Positions 34,801-43,163 are shown, counted from the first letter of the stretch. The stretch: DNA of 64,000 nt from Pseudomonas sp. HN11 (GCF_021390155.1 NZ_CP089985.1:6155501-6219500), one strand, 5' to 3'. Made by a program: numbers and translations. Notes: generated from the letters alone by a model not told the origin.

Positions 34801-36440
34801 TGCAAATCCTGGAAACCCAGCGCAACGATTATGAAACCGCCCTGCAGCAACTCAAGGAGCTCAACGTGCACGCGCCGATTGCCGACTATTCGCAAAAAGC
34901 GCTCAACTACCTCAAGGCACAGACCGAACTCACCCGCGCGGATATTCGCGATGCGCTGACCGATTTCACCCCTACGCTGCGCACGGTGCTGGACCAGATC
35001 GATCGTCAGGCCGAGGAACCGCAAGAACGCCATATTGAGGACTCCCGACGCATGAGCGCGCTGAATCGGCAGATGATCCAACACCTTGAATACATGCAGG
35101 GCCGTTTTGTCGAACTGCGCAAGCTGCAACGCGATGGCCTGCGGTTGATCAATACCATCAAAAGCACCCTGCCCGCGTACGACATCGATGCGCTAAAGGC
35201 GCTGCAAGTCGCGTTGAGCCGCAACCTATGCCTGAACGAACAGACCGAGCGCACCGAACCGCAAGCCTGGTCCATGCTGGACAGCATCGTCGATACCGCA
35301 GGCGTGGCGATCCAATGCCTGCGTGACACCTTGGACGAGCAGAGTGAAAACCGCCTGGATGAACGCTTCGATACCTTGAGCAACCTGATCGAGCAATTTC
35401 GCCTGGTGGACGAGCGCCTGGTCGACCTCAAGGACCAGCACTCTGCCCATGTCCTGGATGAACCGTTGCAACGCCTGCGCGATCAACTGTCCGAGTTCAA
35501 GCGACGCGCGGTCATTAACCTGGCGCTGGCGAGTGCCGAACGGGAGACCTTGCGCAACCGACCCGCCCCGCCACCGACGCCGCCGCGTCCACAGAAACGG
35601 TTTATCCGCACCCGTTACAGCGGCCAGTTGATCGGCGAGCCGCGCTTGACCTCGATTGGCCTGGACACAGGCCTGGTGGATATCTTTTCGCCGATAACAC
35701 GCAAAGTGGTTGCCACCTACCACGAAAAAACGCCAGGGCTTTGGGTCGAGCGCATCAAAACTCCACCGGTCAGCCGCGCGGCGGTCGATGTGCAAACCAG
35801 TGTCCGTCGAGGCCAGGCCCTACTGGATGAACTGCCGGCCTTCCTGGCACGCGCCGAGACAATGGCGGCCCAGCCCGAACGCAACCCCATCGGTATCGAG
35901 TACCTGTATCACCAACAGGCCAAGCACCTGGAACAGGCCGTCAGCGCGATCGAGTCCGCGTTGACGCAAAGCAATGTCACCGAGGACGCCAATCTGCCAG
36001 CCAGTTGGGTCACCAAAGCGCTGACTGAAGCCATCGCCAATCTATACCGCAAGAGCAATGAGCAGGTGATACACCTGCTCAAACAGCACCCCCCGACAGT
36101 CGCCGCCGTGGAGTGGCTGAAACACCAGAACGCAATCACCATCAAGCAGACGATCATCCGTCGCCGTCTTAAAAGCCCGGCACGCGACTACCTCGATGAA
36201 TACACCCTGATTGATAGCAACACTCATAAACCCCTCTGGTACGCGCACTTTCACTACAGTACCTCCTGGACGCCAGCCAAGACCTACCTGTCGGGGCGCC
36301 TTAAGACCGTAGAGGAACACGGCCTGGGTGCGGCCGCCGACACCCCGAAAGGGTTGAGCGACGAACAGAAAACTGCTTTCTACCGCAGTGAAATAAGTCT
36401 CGGCGCGGCCCGCCGACTGTTTTTCGGCGACGGCACATAA
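31851..36440 (+). CDS. Giant dermonecrotic-toxin-like (DUF6543-type) protein
   Basis: A 1529-residue protein with a strong ribosome site (CAGGAGCTGTCC). The N-terminal half (to about 700) resembles the large proteins labelled 'dermonecrotic toxin domain' (DUF6543) in fluorescent pseudomonads; landmarks are WLPDDAREDYTRYVFPG (about 622–638) and PLKLWTLSGPMSVGVHALE (about 655–673). One or two hydrophobic helices lie near 710–765 (WLIFNAALPFLGRTAGAAAWLW). A Pro/Lys linker follows, then a globular segment (HLHLYLDAGKYYAPVGSRWFEV, about 860–925), a long coiled-coil region (about 935–1240) and a C-terminal domain opened by a PPTPPRPQ stretch and RYSGQLIGEPRL. There is no signal peptide, RHS repeat or adjacent immunity gene. 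The family's activity and export route are unproven. Terminators or regulators flank it; it is single-gene. Confidence 0.7.
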   Translation: MTSTPPNHTRPAPSAAVIAQMSAGPTFHEVASALLREHLQAHYPKLDIDPESTVVGTPSWEFVDDQIVAAAPHYQALSDVLVRQAVLAVPAIYLEGEHFLTRLPIVEPVVHLPVRIDEIAELINVLAPVMIRAYQDRQVGYWNQSNGSGPYWHQLSSTLRDLWNVDQVQGWTTTDCLMARQLYRAPDSEDRHQDSYATRAYLLDIDEVDSRGKVRHLNEHLVTVLIGKQDGREVILTHSLLQGFDKFSTLEQLGQALTMLVDTSVAHTNLQWRLVEPQGNYFDHLACALIAIQIEAIGALDFSDIQGDAVSRAPLAAPPGSEPAASDDDLQWFQQALPDWLSQATSSDINAFSRHLKDLAALHRVNEGKTYLDAIAPIQTYALDQLRSEMLKEHADATTLMLDKIELVVQSPVIWGTFTVPGQTDITTFNLAELALQNLIAVPLGDKTLRFQGGNGLPDWLTVSYLEGLISRIDTGRRYPALINSTLLNDPQESARRQQLFTHHLRIQLPLLALQCKIRGQYGIDERGYRYVAALMQEQAVDRQVDGLRINLRPLAFVPQRRSDNSEDEVQNMYVIGPQDVSAGPCLLYRPLLDPPLIQYPSPTNLLYAVQQSSRLRESVLAWLPDDAREDYTRYVFPGALPSPWAAAEFLVDPLKLWTLSGPMSVGVHALEGDIFALLYMANAQAMAELANRQSVSNAEARWETFKRAGWLIFNAALPFLGRTAGAAAWLWQIMDQLQQVVDASEHPEQQSLWEALSELLLNLGMAAALHGLSRDGPKARPEPPIKRAPGPRRPSKPKVQQTTRLATLSTDELPTTHLQPLHTLGAMSRTPARLSAVLERFKVAKPATLGEPIKAPGAHLHLYLDAGKYYAPVGSRWFEVKVDENDTVLIVDSTQPERTGPPLISNRQGNWFVDTRLRLRGGGPKSMLRKSKTLAEKRAEQLRKQLSDFENDKKKALSELQQAHQAMVAAPSTSAQASRQTYLQILETQRNDYETALQQLKELNVHAPIADYSQKALNYLKAQTELTRADIRDALTDFTPTLRTVLDQIDRQAEEPQERHIEDSRRMSALNRQMIQHLEYMQGRFVELRKLQRDGLRLINTIKSTLPAYDIDALKALQVALSRNLCLNEQTERTEPQAWSMLDSIVDTAGVAIQCLRDTLDEQSENRLDERFDTLSNLIEQFRLVDERLVDLKDQHSAHVLDEPLQRLRDQLSEFKRRAVINLALASAERETLRNRPAPPPTPPRPQKRFIRTRYSGQLIGEPRLTSIGLDTGLVDIFSPITRKVVATYHEKTPGLWVERIKTPPVSRAAVDVQTSVRRGQALLDELPAFLARAETMAAQPERNPIGIEYLYHQQAKHLEQAVSAIESALTQSNVTEDANLPASWVTKALTEAIANLYRKSNEQVIHLLKQHPPTVAAVEWLKHQNAITIKQTIIRRRLKSPARDYLDEYTLIDSNTHKPLWYAHFHYSTSWTPAKTYLSGRLKTVEEHGLGAAADTPKGLSDEQKTAFYRSEISLGAARRLFFGDGT

Positions 36441-36482
36441 CTTGCTCTTTCCAGAGTGACTCTCTCTTGGCGTACGTTGACC

Positions 36483-37469
36483 ATGCTGCATTCACATCTG
36501 ACCACGCTCAATGCGGTTTCCCTGTTACTGGCCACCTTCGAAGGCCAACCGCCCGAAGCCTTGTTGGCGGGCAGCGGCATCAGCCTGGCCGACCTGCGCC
36601 AGGCCGACACCTGCATCACCACCCACCAGGAAATGCAGGTGTGCGCCAATGCGGTGGCCCTGCGCAGGGAGATTGGCCTGGAGGTGGGCCAGCGCATGCA
36701 TGTGTCGTCCTATGGTCTGCTCGGCTACGCCCTGCTCACCAGTGCCACTTTCGGTGACGCTTTGCGCCTGGCCCTGCGCTACCCGGCGTTGTTGGGAACA
36801 CTGTTCGATTTGAACATTGAAGAGGACGGGCAGCGCATCTGGTTCACCGCCAGCGATTATCGGGAAGCACCGGCGCTGGCCCGATTCAATATCGAATTTT
36901 GCCTGGTATCGCTGAAGGTGATCTGCGATGACCTGCTCGGCCACCGCTTGCCCTTGCTGGGTGCGCGATTTGCCTACCCGGCGCCGGATTACCAGGCCCG
37001 ATACGCCGAACACTTCGACTGCCCGCTGCAATTTGCAGCAACGAGCAATGGATTTGCGTTCGACAAGCGCTGGCTGCAACAACCACTGCCCCTGGCCGAT
37101 GCCATCACCCACTGCGCCGTGACCGAGCGTTGTCGCAAACAGAACACCGAATTCACCGGACGTCAGACCTGGCTCAACCGCGTGCGCCAGCTACTTGCCA
37201 CGCAGTTACATGCCGCACCCGGAGTCGATGGCCTGGCCGTGCAGATGAATTGCTCGCCACGCACCCTGCGTCGGCACTTGCACGATTTGGGGTGCAGTTA
37301 TCAGGAGCTGTTGGACGAATTGCGTTTCGAACAGGCTAAACAATGGTTGGCGCAGGATCAGTTGCCCATCCACCGCATCGCCGAGTTACTGGGGTTCAGC
37401 GAAACGGCAAGTTTCCGACACGCGTTCGTGCGCTGGAGTGGTGTGGCCCCCAGCCAGTTCCGGGCCTGA
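36483..37469 (+). CDS. AraC-family regulator (AraC_binding_2/OruR-like type)
   Basis: A 328-residue regulator with an N-terminal ligand-binding region typical of this AraC branch (LLAGSGISLADLRQADTCITTHQEMQV, about 28–54, and HVSSYGLLGYALLTSATFGDAL) and a C-terminal two-helix-turn-helix domain (SPRTLRRHLHDLGCSYQELLDELRFEQAKQWLAQ, then RIAELLGFSETASFRHAFVRWSGVAPSQFR, about 255–326). ATG 36483 is chosen; a GTG at 36456 would add nine residues. It is followed on the same strand by an acetylpolyamine deacetylase and a polyamine-binding protein, so it likely regulates them. Confidence 0.87.
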   Translation: MLHSHLTTLNAVSLLLATFEGQPPEALLAGSGISLADLRQADTCITTHQEMQVCANAVALRREIGLEVGQRMHVSSYGLLGYALLTSATFGDALRLALRYPALLGTLFDLNIEEDGQRIWFTASDYREAPALARFNIEFCLVSLKVICDDLLGHRLPLLGARFAYPAPDYQARYAEHFDCPLQFAATSNGFAFDKRWLQQPLPLADAITHCAVTERCRKQNTEFTGRQTWLNRVRQLLATQLHAAPGVDGLAVQMNCSPRTLRRHLHDLGCSYQELLDELRFEQAKQWLAQDQLPIHRIAELLGFSETASFRHAFVRWSGVAPSQFRA

Positions 37470-37602
37470 CGCCCCCGTTAAGGGGCGAATAGCGGTCAGG
37501 TTTATTGGCCCTATTTATCCCCTTTTGGCCGTTCCTGGCATTCTCATGCATCGTCCGCGCAGCAACACTGTGGACACGACTCTATGCCGGGAGAACAACA
37601 CT

Positions 37603-38640
37603 ATGCTGACGATCTACTCCGACGATCACCATCTGCACCACGGCCGCTGCGAATTGATGGATGGGCAACTGATGCCTTGTTTCGAAATGCCATCCCGTGC
37701 CGATCACGTGCTGCAGCGGGTCAAGGAGCGTGAGCTGGGCCCGGTGCAGGGACCGCAAGACTTCGGGATGGCACCGCTGCAACGTATCCACAGCCGCGAC
37801 TATCTGGATTTTTTCAAAAGCGCCTGGGCACGCTGGGCCGAATATGGCCAGGACGGCGACCTGTTGCCCTACACCTGGCCCGCACGCACGTTGCGCCGGT
37901 TATTGCCCACCAGCCTGCATGGACAACTGGGTTACTACAGCTTCGACGGCGGCGCGCCGATCACCGCCGGAACCTGGCAAGCGGCATACAGTGCGGCCCA
38001 GGTCGCGCTCACGGCTCAGCAGGCGGTACAACGCGGCGCCCCTGCTGCGTTCGCCCTCTGCCGACCACCGGGGCATCACGCCGCCAGCGACTTGATGGGT
38101 GGTTATTGCTACCTCAACAACGCCGCCATTGTCGCTCAGGCGTTTCTCGACCAGGGTCACGAGAAGGTCGCGATCCTCGACGTGGATTACCACCACGGCA
38201 ACGGTACGCAGTCGATCTTCTACGAACGCAGCGATGTGCTCTTTACCTCAATTCATGGGCATCCGGAGGCGGAATTTCCGTTTTTCCTGGGCTATGCCGA
38301 TGAATTGGGCGAAGGCACTGGCGAAGGGTTCAACTTCAATTATCCCCTGCCCGCCGGTTCCGGCTGGGAGCCCTGGAGCGCGGCACTGGACGCGGCCTGC
38401 GGCGAGATAGAGCGCTACGGTGCCGAGGTCATCGTGGTGTCTCTGGGTGTCGACACCTTCAAGGACGACCCCATCTCCCAATTCAAGCTCGACAGTCCGG
38501 ATTACTTGGCCATGGGCCGGCGCATCGCCCGGCTCGGCAAGCCCACGCTGTTTGTGATGGAAGGCGGCTACGCGGTAGCAGAAATCGGCGTCAACGCCGT
38601 CAATGTCCTCGAAGGTTTCGAACAAGGTGCAGCCCAATGA
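37603..38640 (+). CDS. Acetylpolyamine amidohydrolase (histone-deacetylase family)
   Basis: A 345-residue zinc enzyme that removes acetyl groups from acetylated polyamines. The catalytic His–His in RPPGHHAASDLMGGYCYLNN (about 150–169), zinc ligands in ILDVDYHHGNGTQ (Asp and His, about 185–197) and a third Asp in VSLGVDTFKDDP, plus the closing EGGYAV, are all present. ATG 37603 follows GGGAGAACAACACT. It overlaps the polyamine-binding-protein gene by four bases (ATGA), supporting a polyamine substrate over other HDAC-fold roles. Confidence 0.92.
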   Translation: MLTIYSDDHHLHHGRCELMDGQLMPCFEMPSRADHVLQRVKERELGPVQGPQDFGMAPLQRIHSRDYLDFFKSAWARWAEYGQDGDLLPYTWPARTLRRLLPTSLHGQLGYYSFDGGAPITAGTWQAAYSAAQVALTAQQAVQRGAPAAFALCRPPGHHAASDLMGGYCYLNNAAIVAQAFLDQGHEKVAILDVDYHHGNGTQSIFYERSDVLFTSIHGHPEAEFPFFLGYADELGEGTGEGFNFNYPLPAGSGWEPWSAALDAACGEIERYGAEVIVVSLGVDTFKDDPISQFKLDSPDYLAMGRRIARLGKPTLFVMEGGYAVAEIGVNAVNVLEGFEQGAAQ

Positions 38641-39728
38641 AGATGTTCACATCCCTGGCCCTGTGTGCGGCGGTGCTGAGCGGCGCGGTGCAGGCCGAAG
38701 AAAAAACCCTGAAGGTCTACAACTGGTTCGACTACATCACGCCCAAGGCCCTTGAAGCGTTCAAGGTGCAGAACCCATCGATCAAACTGGTGTACGACAT
38801 TTTCGACACCAACGAAGCCCTGGAAGCCAAGCTGCTCACCGGCAACTCCGGCTATGACGTGGTAGTGCCATCCAACGTATTCCTGGCCAAGCAGATTGAG
38901 GCCGGCGTTTTCCAACCCTTGGACCGCAGCCAGTTGCCCAACTGGAACCACCTCGACCCCAAGCTGATGAAGCTGATCGAGGCCAACGACCCCGGCAATA
39001 AATTCGCCGTACCCTACATGTACGGCACCATCCTGATCGGCTTCAACCCGGCCAAGATCAAGGCGGCGCTGGGTGATAACGCGCCGGTGGACAGCTGGGA
39101 CCTGATCTTCAAGGAAGAGAACATCAGCAAACTCAAGCAGTGCGGCGTAGCCCTGCTGGACTCGCCATCGGAGATCCTGCCCCTGGCCCTGCAACACCTG
39201 GGCCTGGACCCCAACAGCAGCAACCCAAAGGACTATGAAAAAGCCGAAGCGCTGTTGCTGAAGATCCGCCCCTACATCACCTATTTCCACTCGTCCAAAT
39301 ACATGGCAGATATCGCCAACGGTGATATCTGCGTCGCCGTTGGTTACTCGGGCAGCTTTTCCCAAGCGGCCAATCGGGCCAAGGAAGCCAAGAACGGCGT
39401 AGTCGTTGACATGCGTCTGCCCAAGGAAGGCGCGCCCATCTGGTTCGACATGCTCGCGATCCCCAAGGGGGCTAAGAATGCGCAGGACGCCTACACCTTT
39501 ATCAACTACCTGCTGCAACCCCAGGTCATCGCGCCGATCAGTGACTTTGTCGGCTACCCCAACCCAAACAAGGACGCAACCGAGCAGGTCGACCCGGCCA
39601 TCCGCAACAACCCCAACCTATACCCTACCGATGCGGCGATGGCCACGCTCTATACCCTGAAACCGTTAGGTAGCAAAGCCGAGCGCGCAAGGACACGAGC
39701 CTGGACCAAGATCAAAGCCGGGACCTGA
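38637..39728 (+). CDS. Periplasmic polyamine-binding protein (PotF/SpuD type)
   Basis: A 363-residue binding protein with a signal peptide (MKMFTSLALCAAVLSGAVQA). The mature start KTLKVYNWFDYITPKALEAF is typical of the PotD/PotF family, with further markers VYDIFDTNEALEAKLLTGNSGYDVVVPS and VAVGYSGSFSQAA. ATPase and permease genes are absent here, so it must use a transporter encoded elsewhere. Overlap with the deacetylase gene implies translational coupling and a common substrate class. Confidence 0.93.
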   Translation: MKMFTSLALCAAVLSGAVQAEEKTLKVYNWFDYITPKALEAFKVQNPSIKLVYDIFDTNEALEAKLLTGNSGYDVVVPSNVFLAKQIEAGVFQPLDRSQLPNWNHLDPKLMKLIEANDPGNKFAVPYMYGTILIGFNPAKIKAALGDNAPVDSWDLIFKEENISKLKQCGVALLDSPSEILPLALQHLGLDPNSSNPKDYEKAEALLLKIRPYITYFHSSKYMADIANGDICVAVGYSGSFSQAANRAKEAKNGVVVDMRLPKEGAPIWFDMLAIPKGAKNAQDAYTFINYLLQPQVIAPISDFVGYPNPNKDATEQVDPAIRNNPNLYPTDAAMATLYTLKPLGSKAERARTRAWTKIKAGT

Positions 39729-39773
39729 ACCGTCAGACCGGGCTGCTCACCTAGCTGGCGCCACTGCTTCCAT

Positions 39774-41312
39774 TCAAGCACCCCAGGCCTTGCGTAGCCG
39801 CTGCAACGCTTGGCAAATCGCCGGCTCGGGTACAGCAGCAAACCCCAGCACCAGGCCGGCGCGCTGATCCGCCGGCACGGTGGAATCCGTCAGCCAGTAG
39901 CTGCTCAGGCCGTTGACCTCGACATCGGCGGTGCTCGCTTGCTCAAGCAGTTGCTGTTCGCGAGCCAGGCTGTCCACCCGCACAGTGAGGTGCAGCCCTG
40001 CCGCGACATTCGGCAGCTCGCCAACGCCGGGAAGACCTTGGGGCCAATCGGCAAGCAGCGTGTTGCGCCGACTCAACGCCGCCCGCCGCATACGCCGGAT
40101 ATGCCGCTGGAAATGCCCGGCGGCCATGAACTCAGCCATCACTGCCTGGGTGCTGACCTCGGAGTGGCGCATGTCCACCGCGCGACGCCGGGCGAAGGCG
40201 TCCACCAGGCCCGGCGGCAACACCAGGTAGCCAAGGCGCAATGCCGGAAAAGCCACTTTGCCGAAGGTGCCGACATACAGCACCCGACCGCTGTGATCCA
40301 GGGCAGCCAGCGGCGACAGCGGCGCACCGGTGTAGCGGTACTCACCGTCGTAATCGTCCTCGATGATCCAGCCATCCGTGCGTTCAGCCCAGGCCAGCAA
40401 TTCCAGGCGTCGCGCCAGGCTCATGACCACGCCCAGCGGGTACTGGTGCGAAGGTGTGACGTAAGCCACACGACAACCCTGCAAACGGTTGAGCACTTGG
40501 TAATCAAGACCTTCGCCGTCCACCGGTACACCGTGCAACTGCCCACCGGCCAAGGCGAACGCATGACCTGCCGCACGGTAGCCGGGGTTTTCCACAGCCA
40601 CACCGTCCCCGGGCTCCACCAGCAGCTGTGCACAAAGGCTGATGGCCTGCTGCGCGCCACTGGTGATCACTATTTGCTCAGCGGTGCACTGCATGCCCCG
40701 CGAGCTGAGCAGGTACGCCGCGATCAAACCGCGCAGGCGAGCGTCACCCGCAGGGTCGCCGTAACACAGTTGCTCCAGGTCCGGCTTGCGCCAGAAAGCC
40801 CCATTCAGCTTGGCCCAGACCTCAAAGGGAAACAGATCGAACGCCGGCACGCCCACCCGGAATGCCCGTGGTGGCCCCGATGGTGGATGTGACAGGTGGT
40901 TGGTTTTTATGCGAGCCAAACCGGCGCTGTGGATAACTTCACTGGTCAGGTCTTCGGGCAAATCCGCCCGTTTTGTGGATAAGGTTGGGGATAACCCTGT
41001 TGAAAACCCTGTGGATACTTTTGTGGATAGTTTTTTGGGGGCAGGCAGCAAAGCAACGTAAGTACCGTCCCCTACCCGGCTCTCGGTAAACCCTTCCGCG
41101 AACAGCTGATCGTAGGCCCGCACCACACTGTTACGCGAGATCGACAACGCTGCCGCCAGGTCGCGGCTGGCGGGCAGGCGCGTCCCACTGACCAATCGCC
41201 CATCCAGCACGCGCTGGCGCAACGCTTCATACAGTTGCCGCGTCAGCCCCTGACGGCGGTCCAGCTCGATACCGGCGGGGTTGAACGATAACGGTGGCGT
41301 GATGGGCGACAT
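39774..41312 (-). CDS. MocR-type regulator (GntR HTH fused to an aminotransferase domain)
   Basis: A 512-residue regulator. The N-terminal GntR winged helix (about 10–85, GTRLPASRDLAAALSISRNSVVRAYDQLFAEGF) joins an aminotransferase class I domain (about 145–512) with the PLP lysine in LYVGTFGKVAFPALRLGYLV, the PLP-ring Asp/Tyr in IIEDDYDGEYRY and SHQYPLG. The linker is Ser/Thr-rich (STKVSTGFSTGLSPTLSTK). It is divergent from a paiB-like gene with 87 bases between, its likely target. In the linker codons five DnaA-box-like nonamers occur (40928–41030). Confidence 0.94.
   Translation of the reverse strand: MSPITPPLSFNPAGIELDRRQGLTRQLYEALRQRVLDGRLVSGTRLPASRDLAAALSISRNSVVRAYDQLFAEGFTESRVGDGTYVALLPAPKKLSTKVSTGFSTGLSPTLSTKRADLPEDLTSEVIHSAGLARIKTNHLSHPPSGPPRAFRVGVPAFDLFPFEVWAKLNGAFWRKPDLEQLCYGDPAGDARLRGLIAAYLLSSRGMQCTAEQIVITSGAQQAISLCAQLLVEPGDGVAVENPGYRAAGHAFALAGGQLHGVPVDGEGLDYQVLNRLQGCRVAYVTPSHQYPLGVVMSLARRLELLAWAERTDGWIIEDDYDGEYRYTGAPLSPLAALDHSGRVLYVGTFGKVAFPALRLGYLVLPPGLVDAFARRRAVDMRHSEVSTQAVMAEFMAAGHFQRHIRRMRRAALSRRNTLLADWPQGLPGVGELPNVAAGLHLTVRVDSLAREQQLLEQASTADVEVNGLSSYWLTDSTVPADQRAGLVLGFAAVPEPAICQALQRLRKAWGA
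40928..41030 (-). repeat. Cluster of five DnaA-box-like nonamers inside the MocR gene
   Basis: In minus-strand sense, TTATCCACA occurs exactly at 40928–40936 and 40974–40982, with near copies at 40986–40994 (TTATCCCCA), 41010–41018 (GTATCCACA) and 41022–41030 (CTATCCACA). All share one orientation and lie in the Ser/Thr-rich linker codons. Confidence 0.75.
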
Positions 41313-41399
41313 ATTGGACCTATGAAATTAGTGCTAGATGGCTCTTACAACACACCATTAGCCTGCCTAGGATGCAGGCATTCGCCAAGGAATATTTCC

Positions 41400-42038
41400 A
41401 TGTACACACCCAGCGCGTTTGCCCTTGAAGATTTGCCCGAATTGCAACAACTGATCCTGCACACCCGCCTGGCGCAGCTGGTGACGGTCGGTGAGCGTGG
41501 CTTGCTGGCCAGCCACTTGCCGCTGCTGCTCAACCCCACTGAAGGCGCCTACGGTACGCTCTACGGGCACCTGGCAAAGGCCAATCCGCAGTGGAAGGAC
41601 CTGCAAAGCGGCGGCGAAGCCCTGGTGATCTTTGCCGGTGCCGAGGCCTACGTCAGCCCGGCGTTTTACCCGTCCAAAGCCGAACACGGAAAAGTCGTGC
41701 CCACTTGGAATTACATCGCCGTGCATGCCTACGGCAAAGCCGAGGTGTTCACCGATGCCCAGCGCTTGCTCAGTGTGGTCAAGGCATTGACCGACCGCCA
41801 TGAAGGCAGTCGTGACCAGCCTTGGAAAGTCAGCGACGCTCCGGCCGACTACATTGACGGCATGCTCAAGGCCATCGTCGGCTTTGCCCTGCCGATCGAG
41901 CGCCTGATCGGCAAACGCAAACTCAGCCAGAACCGCAGCCCGGCCGACATCGCGGGTGTTCGCGAAGGACTGGGCGCCAGCCAGGATATTCGCGACCAGA
42001 CCCTCGCCCGCTTTATTCCCCAAGGAGTTCCAGAATGA
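41400..42038 (+). CDS. PaiB-family FMN-binding protein
   Basis: A 212-residue protein of the PaiB (FMN-binding split-barrel, 'negative transcriptional regulator') family. Characteristic segments are LASHLPLLLN (about 39–48), GTLYGHLAKANPQWKDL (about 52–68), AYVSPAFYPSKAEHGKVVPTWNYIAVHAYG (about 82–110) and a C-terminal GKRKLSQNRSPADIAGV. Such proteins bind flavin; true gene regulation has been shown only for few. AAGGAATATTTCC precedes ATG 41400. It is divergent from MocR and overlaps an acetyltransferase gene by four bases, echoing the pai operon of Bacillus (acetyltransferase plus PaiB). Confidence 0.9.
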   Translation: MYTPSAFALEDLPELQQLILHTRLAQLVTVGERGLLASHLPLLLNPTEGAYGTLYGHLAKANPQWKDLQSGGEALVIFAGAEAYVSPAFYPSKAEHGKVVPTWNYIAVHAYGKAEVFTDAQRLLSVVKALTDRHEGSRDQPWKVSDAPADYIDGMLKAIVGFALPIERLIGKRKLSQNRSPADIAGVREGLGASQDIRDQTLARFIPQGVPE

Positions 42039-42481
42039 GCCAGATCAATATCCGTCAGGTCACCGCCGCTGACCACGCCGCGTGGTTGTCGCTGTGGCAG
42101 ACGTATCTGAAGTTCTACAACACTGAACTGCCGGATGCCGTCAGCCAAAGCACCTGGCTGCGCCTGATCGATGCCAATGAGCCGACTCATTCGGCGCTGG
42201 CCTGGCAGGACGGCAAGGCGGTGGGCATGGTCAACTTCATCTACCACCGCTCCAACTGGAGCATCGAGAACTCCTGCTACCTGCAGGACCTGCTGGTGGA
42301 CCCGTCGCAACGTGGCACCGGCGTGGGCCGCAAGCTCATCGAGTGCGTCTACGCCACCGCCAAGGCCGACGGTTGCTGCAAGGTCCACTGGCTCACCCAC
42401 GAGACCAACGCCACCGCGATCCAACTCTACGAGCGCATCGCCGAACGCCCGGGTTTCATTCAATTTCGCAAAGGTCTTTAA
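42035..42481 (+). CDS. GNAT-family N-acetyltransferase (first)
   Basis: A 148-residue GNAT enzyme. The acetyl-CoA-binding loop is LQDLLVDPSQRGTGVGRKLIECVYATA (about 83–109, with R/QxxGxG/A as QRGTGVG), and a terminal HETNATAIQLYERI carries the expected Asn and Tyr. It overlaps the paiB-like gene by ATGA and ends ten bases before a second GNAT gene. The amine substrate is unknown; the PaiA/PaiB parallel would suggest a polyamine or similar small amine. Confidence 0.92.
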   Translation: MSQINIRQVTAADHAAWLSLWQTYLKFYNTELPDAVSQSTWLRLIDANEPTHSALAWQDGKAVGMVNFIYHRSNWSIENSCYLQDLLVDPSQRGTGVGRKLIECVYATAKADGCCKVHWLTHETNATAIQLYERIAERPGFIQFRKGL

Positions 42482-42491
42482 GGAGCGCAGC

Positions 42492-43163
42492 ATGTCCACT
42501 TCCCTAGCCGACTGGAAAGGCGTCCCGGCGCCCACTGTGCAACTGCTTGAAGGACGCTTTATACGCCTGGAGAAACTAGACCCGGCGCACCATGGCGACG
42601 ACCTGTTCCAAGCACTCCAGGGGCCCGGCGCCGACCCCAAGCTGTGGGATTACCTGCCTTACGGGCCTTTCCCGGAGCGCAGCGTGTTCAATGAGTGGCT
42701 GAAAAATCACGCATCCCACAGTGACCCTTACTTTTTCAGCGTGATCGACCGTGCGACCGGCCAAGCGCAAGGTATCCTCAGCCTGATGTCCATCGTCCCC
42801 ACCCAAGGTCGCATCGAAATCGGCCACGTTACCTTCGGTGCACCCATGCAGCGCACGCCGAAAAGCACCGAAGCGGTGTATCTGCTGGCCAAGTATGCAT
42901 TCGAGCAGGGCTATCGTCGGTTGGAATGGAAGTGCAACAACGGCAACGCCCGCTCCAAGTACGCGGCAGAGCGCTTGGGGTTCAGCTTCGAGGGCGTGTT
43001 CCGCCAGCACATGGTAGTGAAGGGGCAGAACCGGGACACGGCGTGGTACTCGATACTCGATTCCGAATGGTCCGCGATTGGGGCGGGGTTTGAAGCCTGG
43101 TTGTCGGAGGCGAATCAGCGGGGTGATGGGCAGCTCAAAACACTCGCGCAGTGCCGGGCCTGA
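42492..43163 (+). CDS. GNAT-family N-acetyltransferase (second, RimJ/L-like)
   Basis: A 223-residue GNAT enzyme with the layout of the RimJ/RimL-type acetyltransferases: EGRFIRLEKLDPAHHGDDLFQAL at the start, the domain core QGRIEIGHVTFGAPMQRTPKSTEAVYLLAKYAFEQG (about 105–140) and YRRLEWKCNNGNARSKYAAERLGFSFEGVFRQHMV (about 140–175). AAGGAGCGCAGC precedes ATG 42492. Third gene of the small operon with the PaiB-like protein. Substrate unknown. Confidence 0.9.
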   Translation: MSTSLADWKGVPAPTVQLLEGRFIRLEKLDPAHHGDDLFQALQGPGADPKLWDYLPYGPFPERSVFNEWLKNHASHSDPYFFSVIDRATGQAQGILSLMSIVPTQGRIEIGHVTFGAPMQRTPKSTEAVYLLAKYAFEQGYRRLEWKCNNGNARSKYAAERLGFSFEGVFRQHMVVKGQNRDTAWYSILDSEWSAIGAGFEAWLSEANQRGDGQLKTLAQCRA

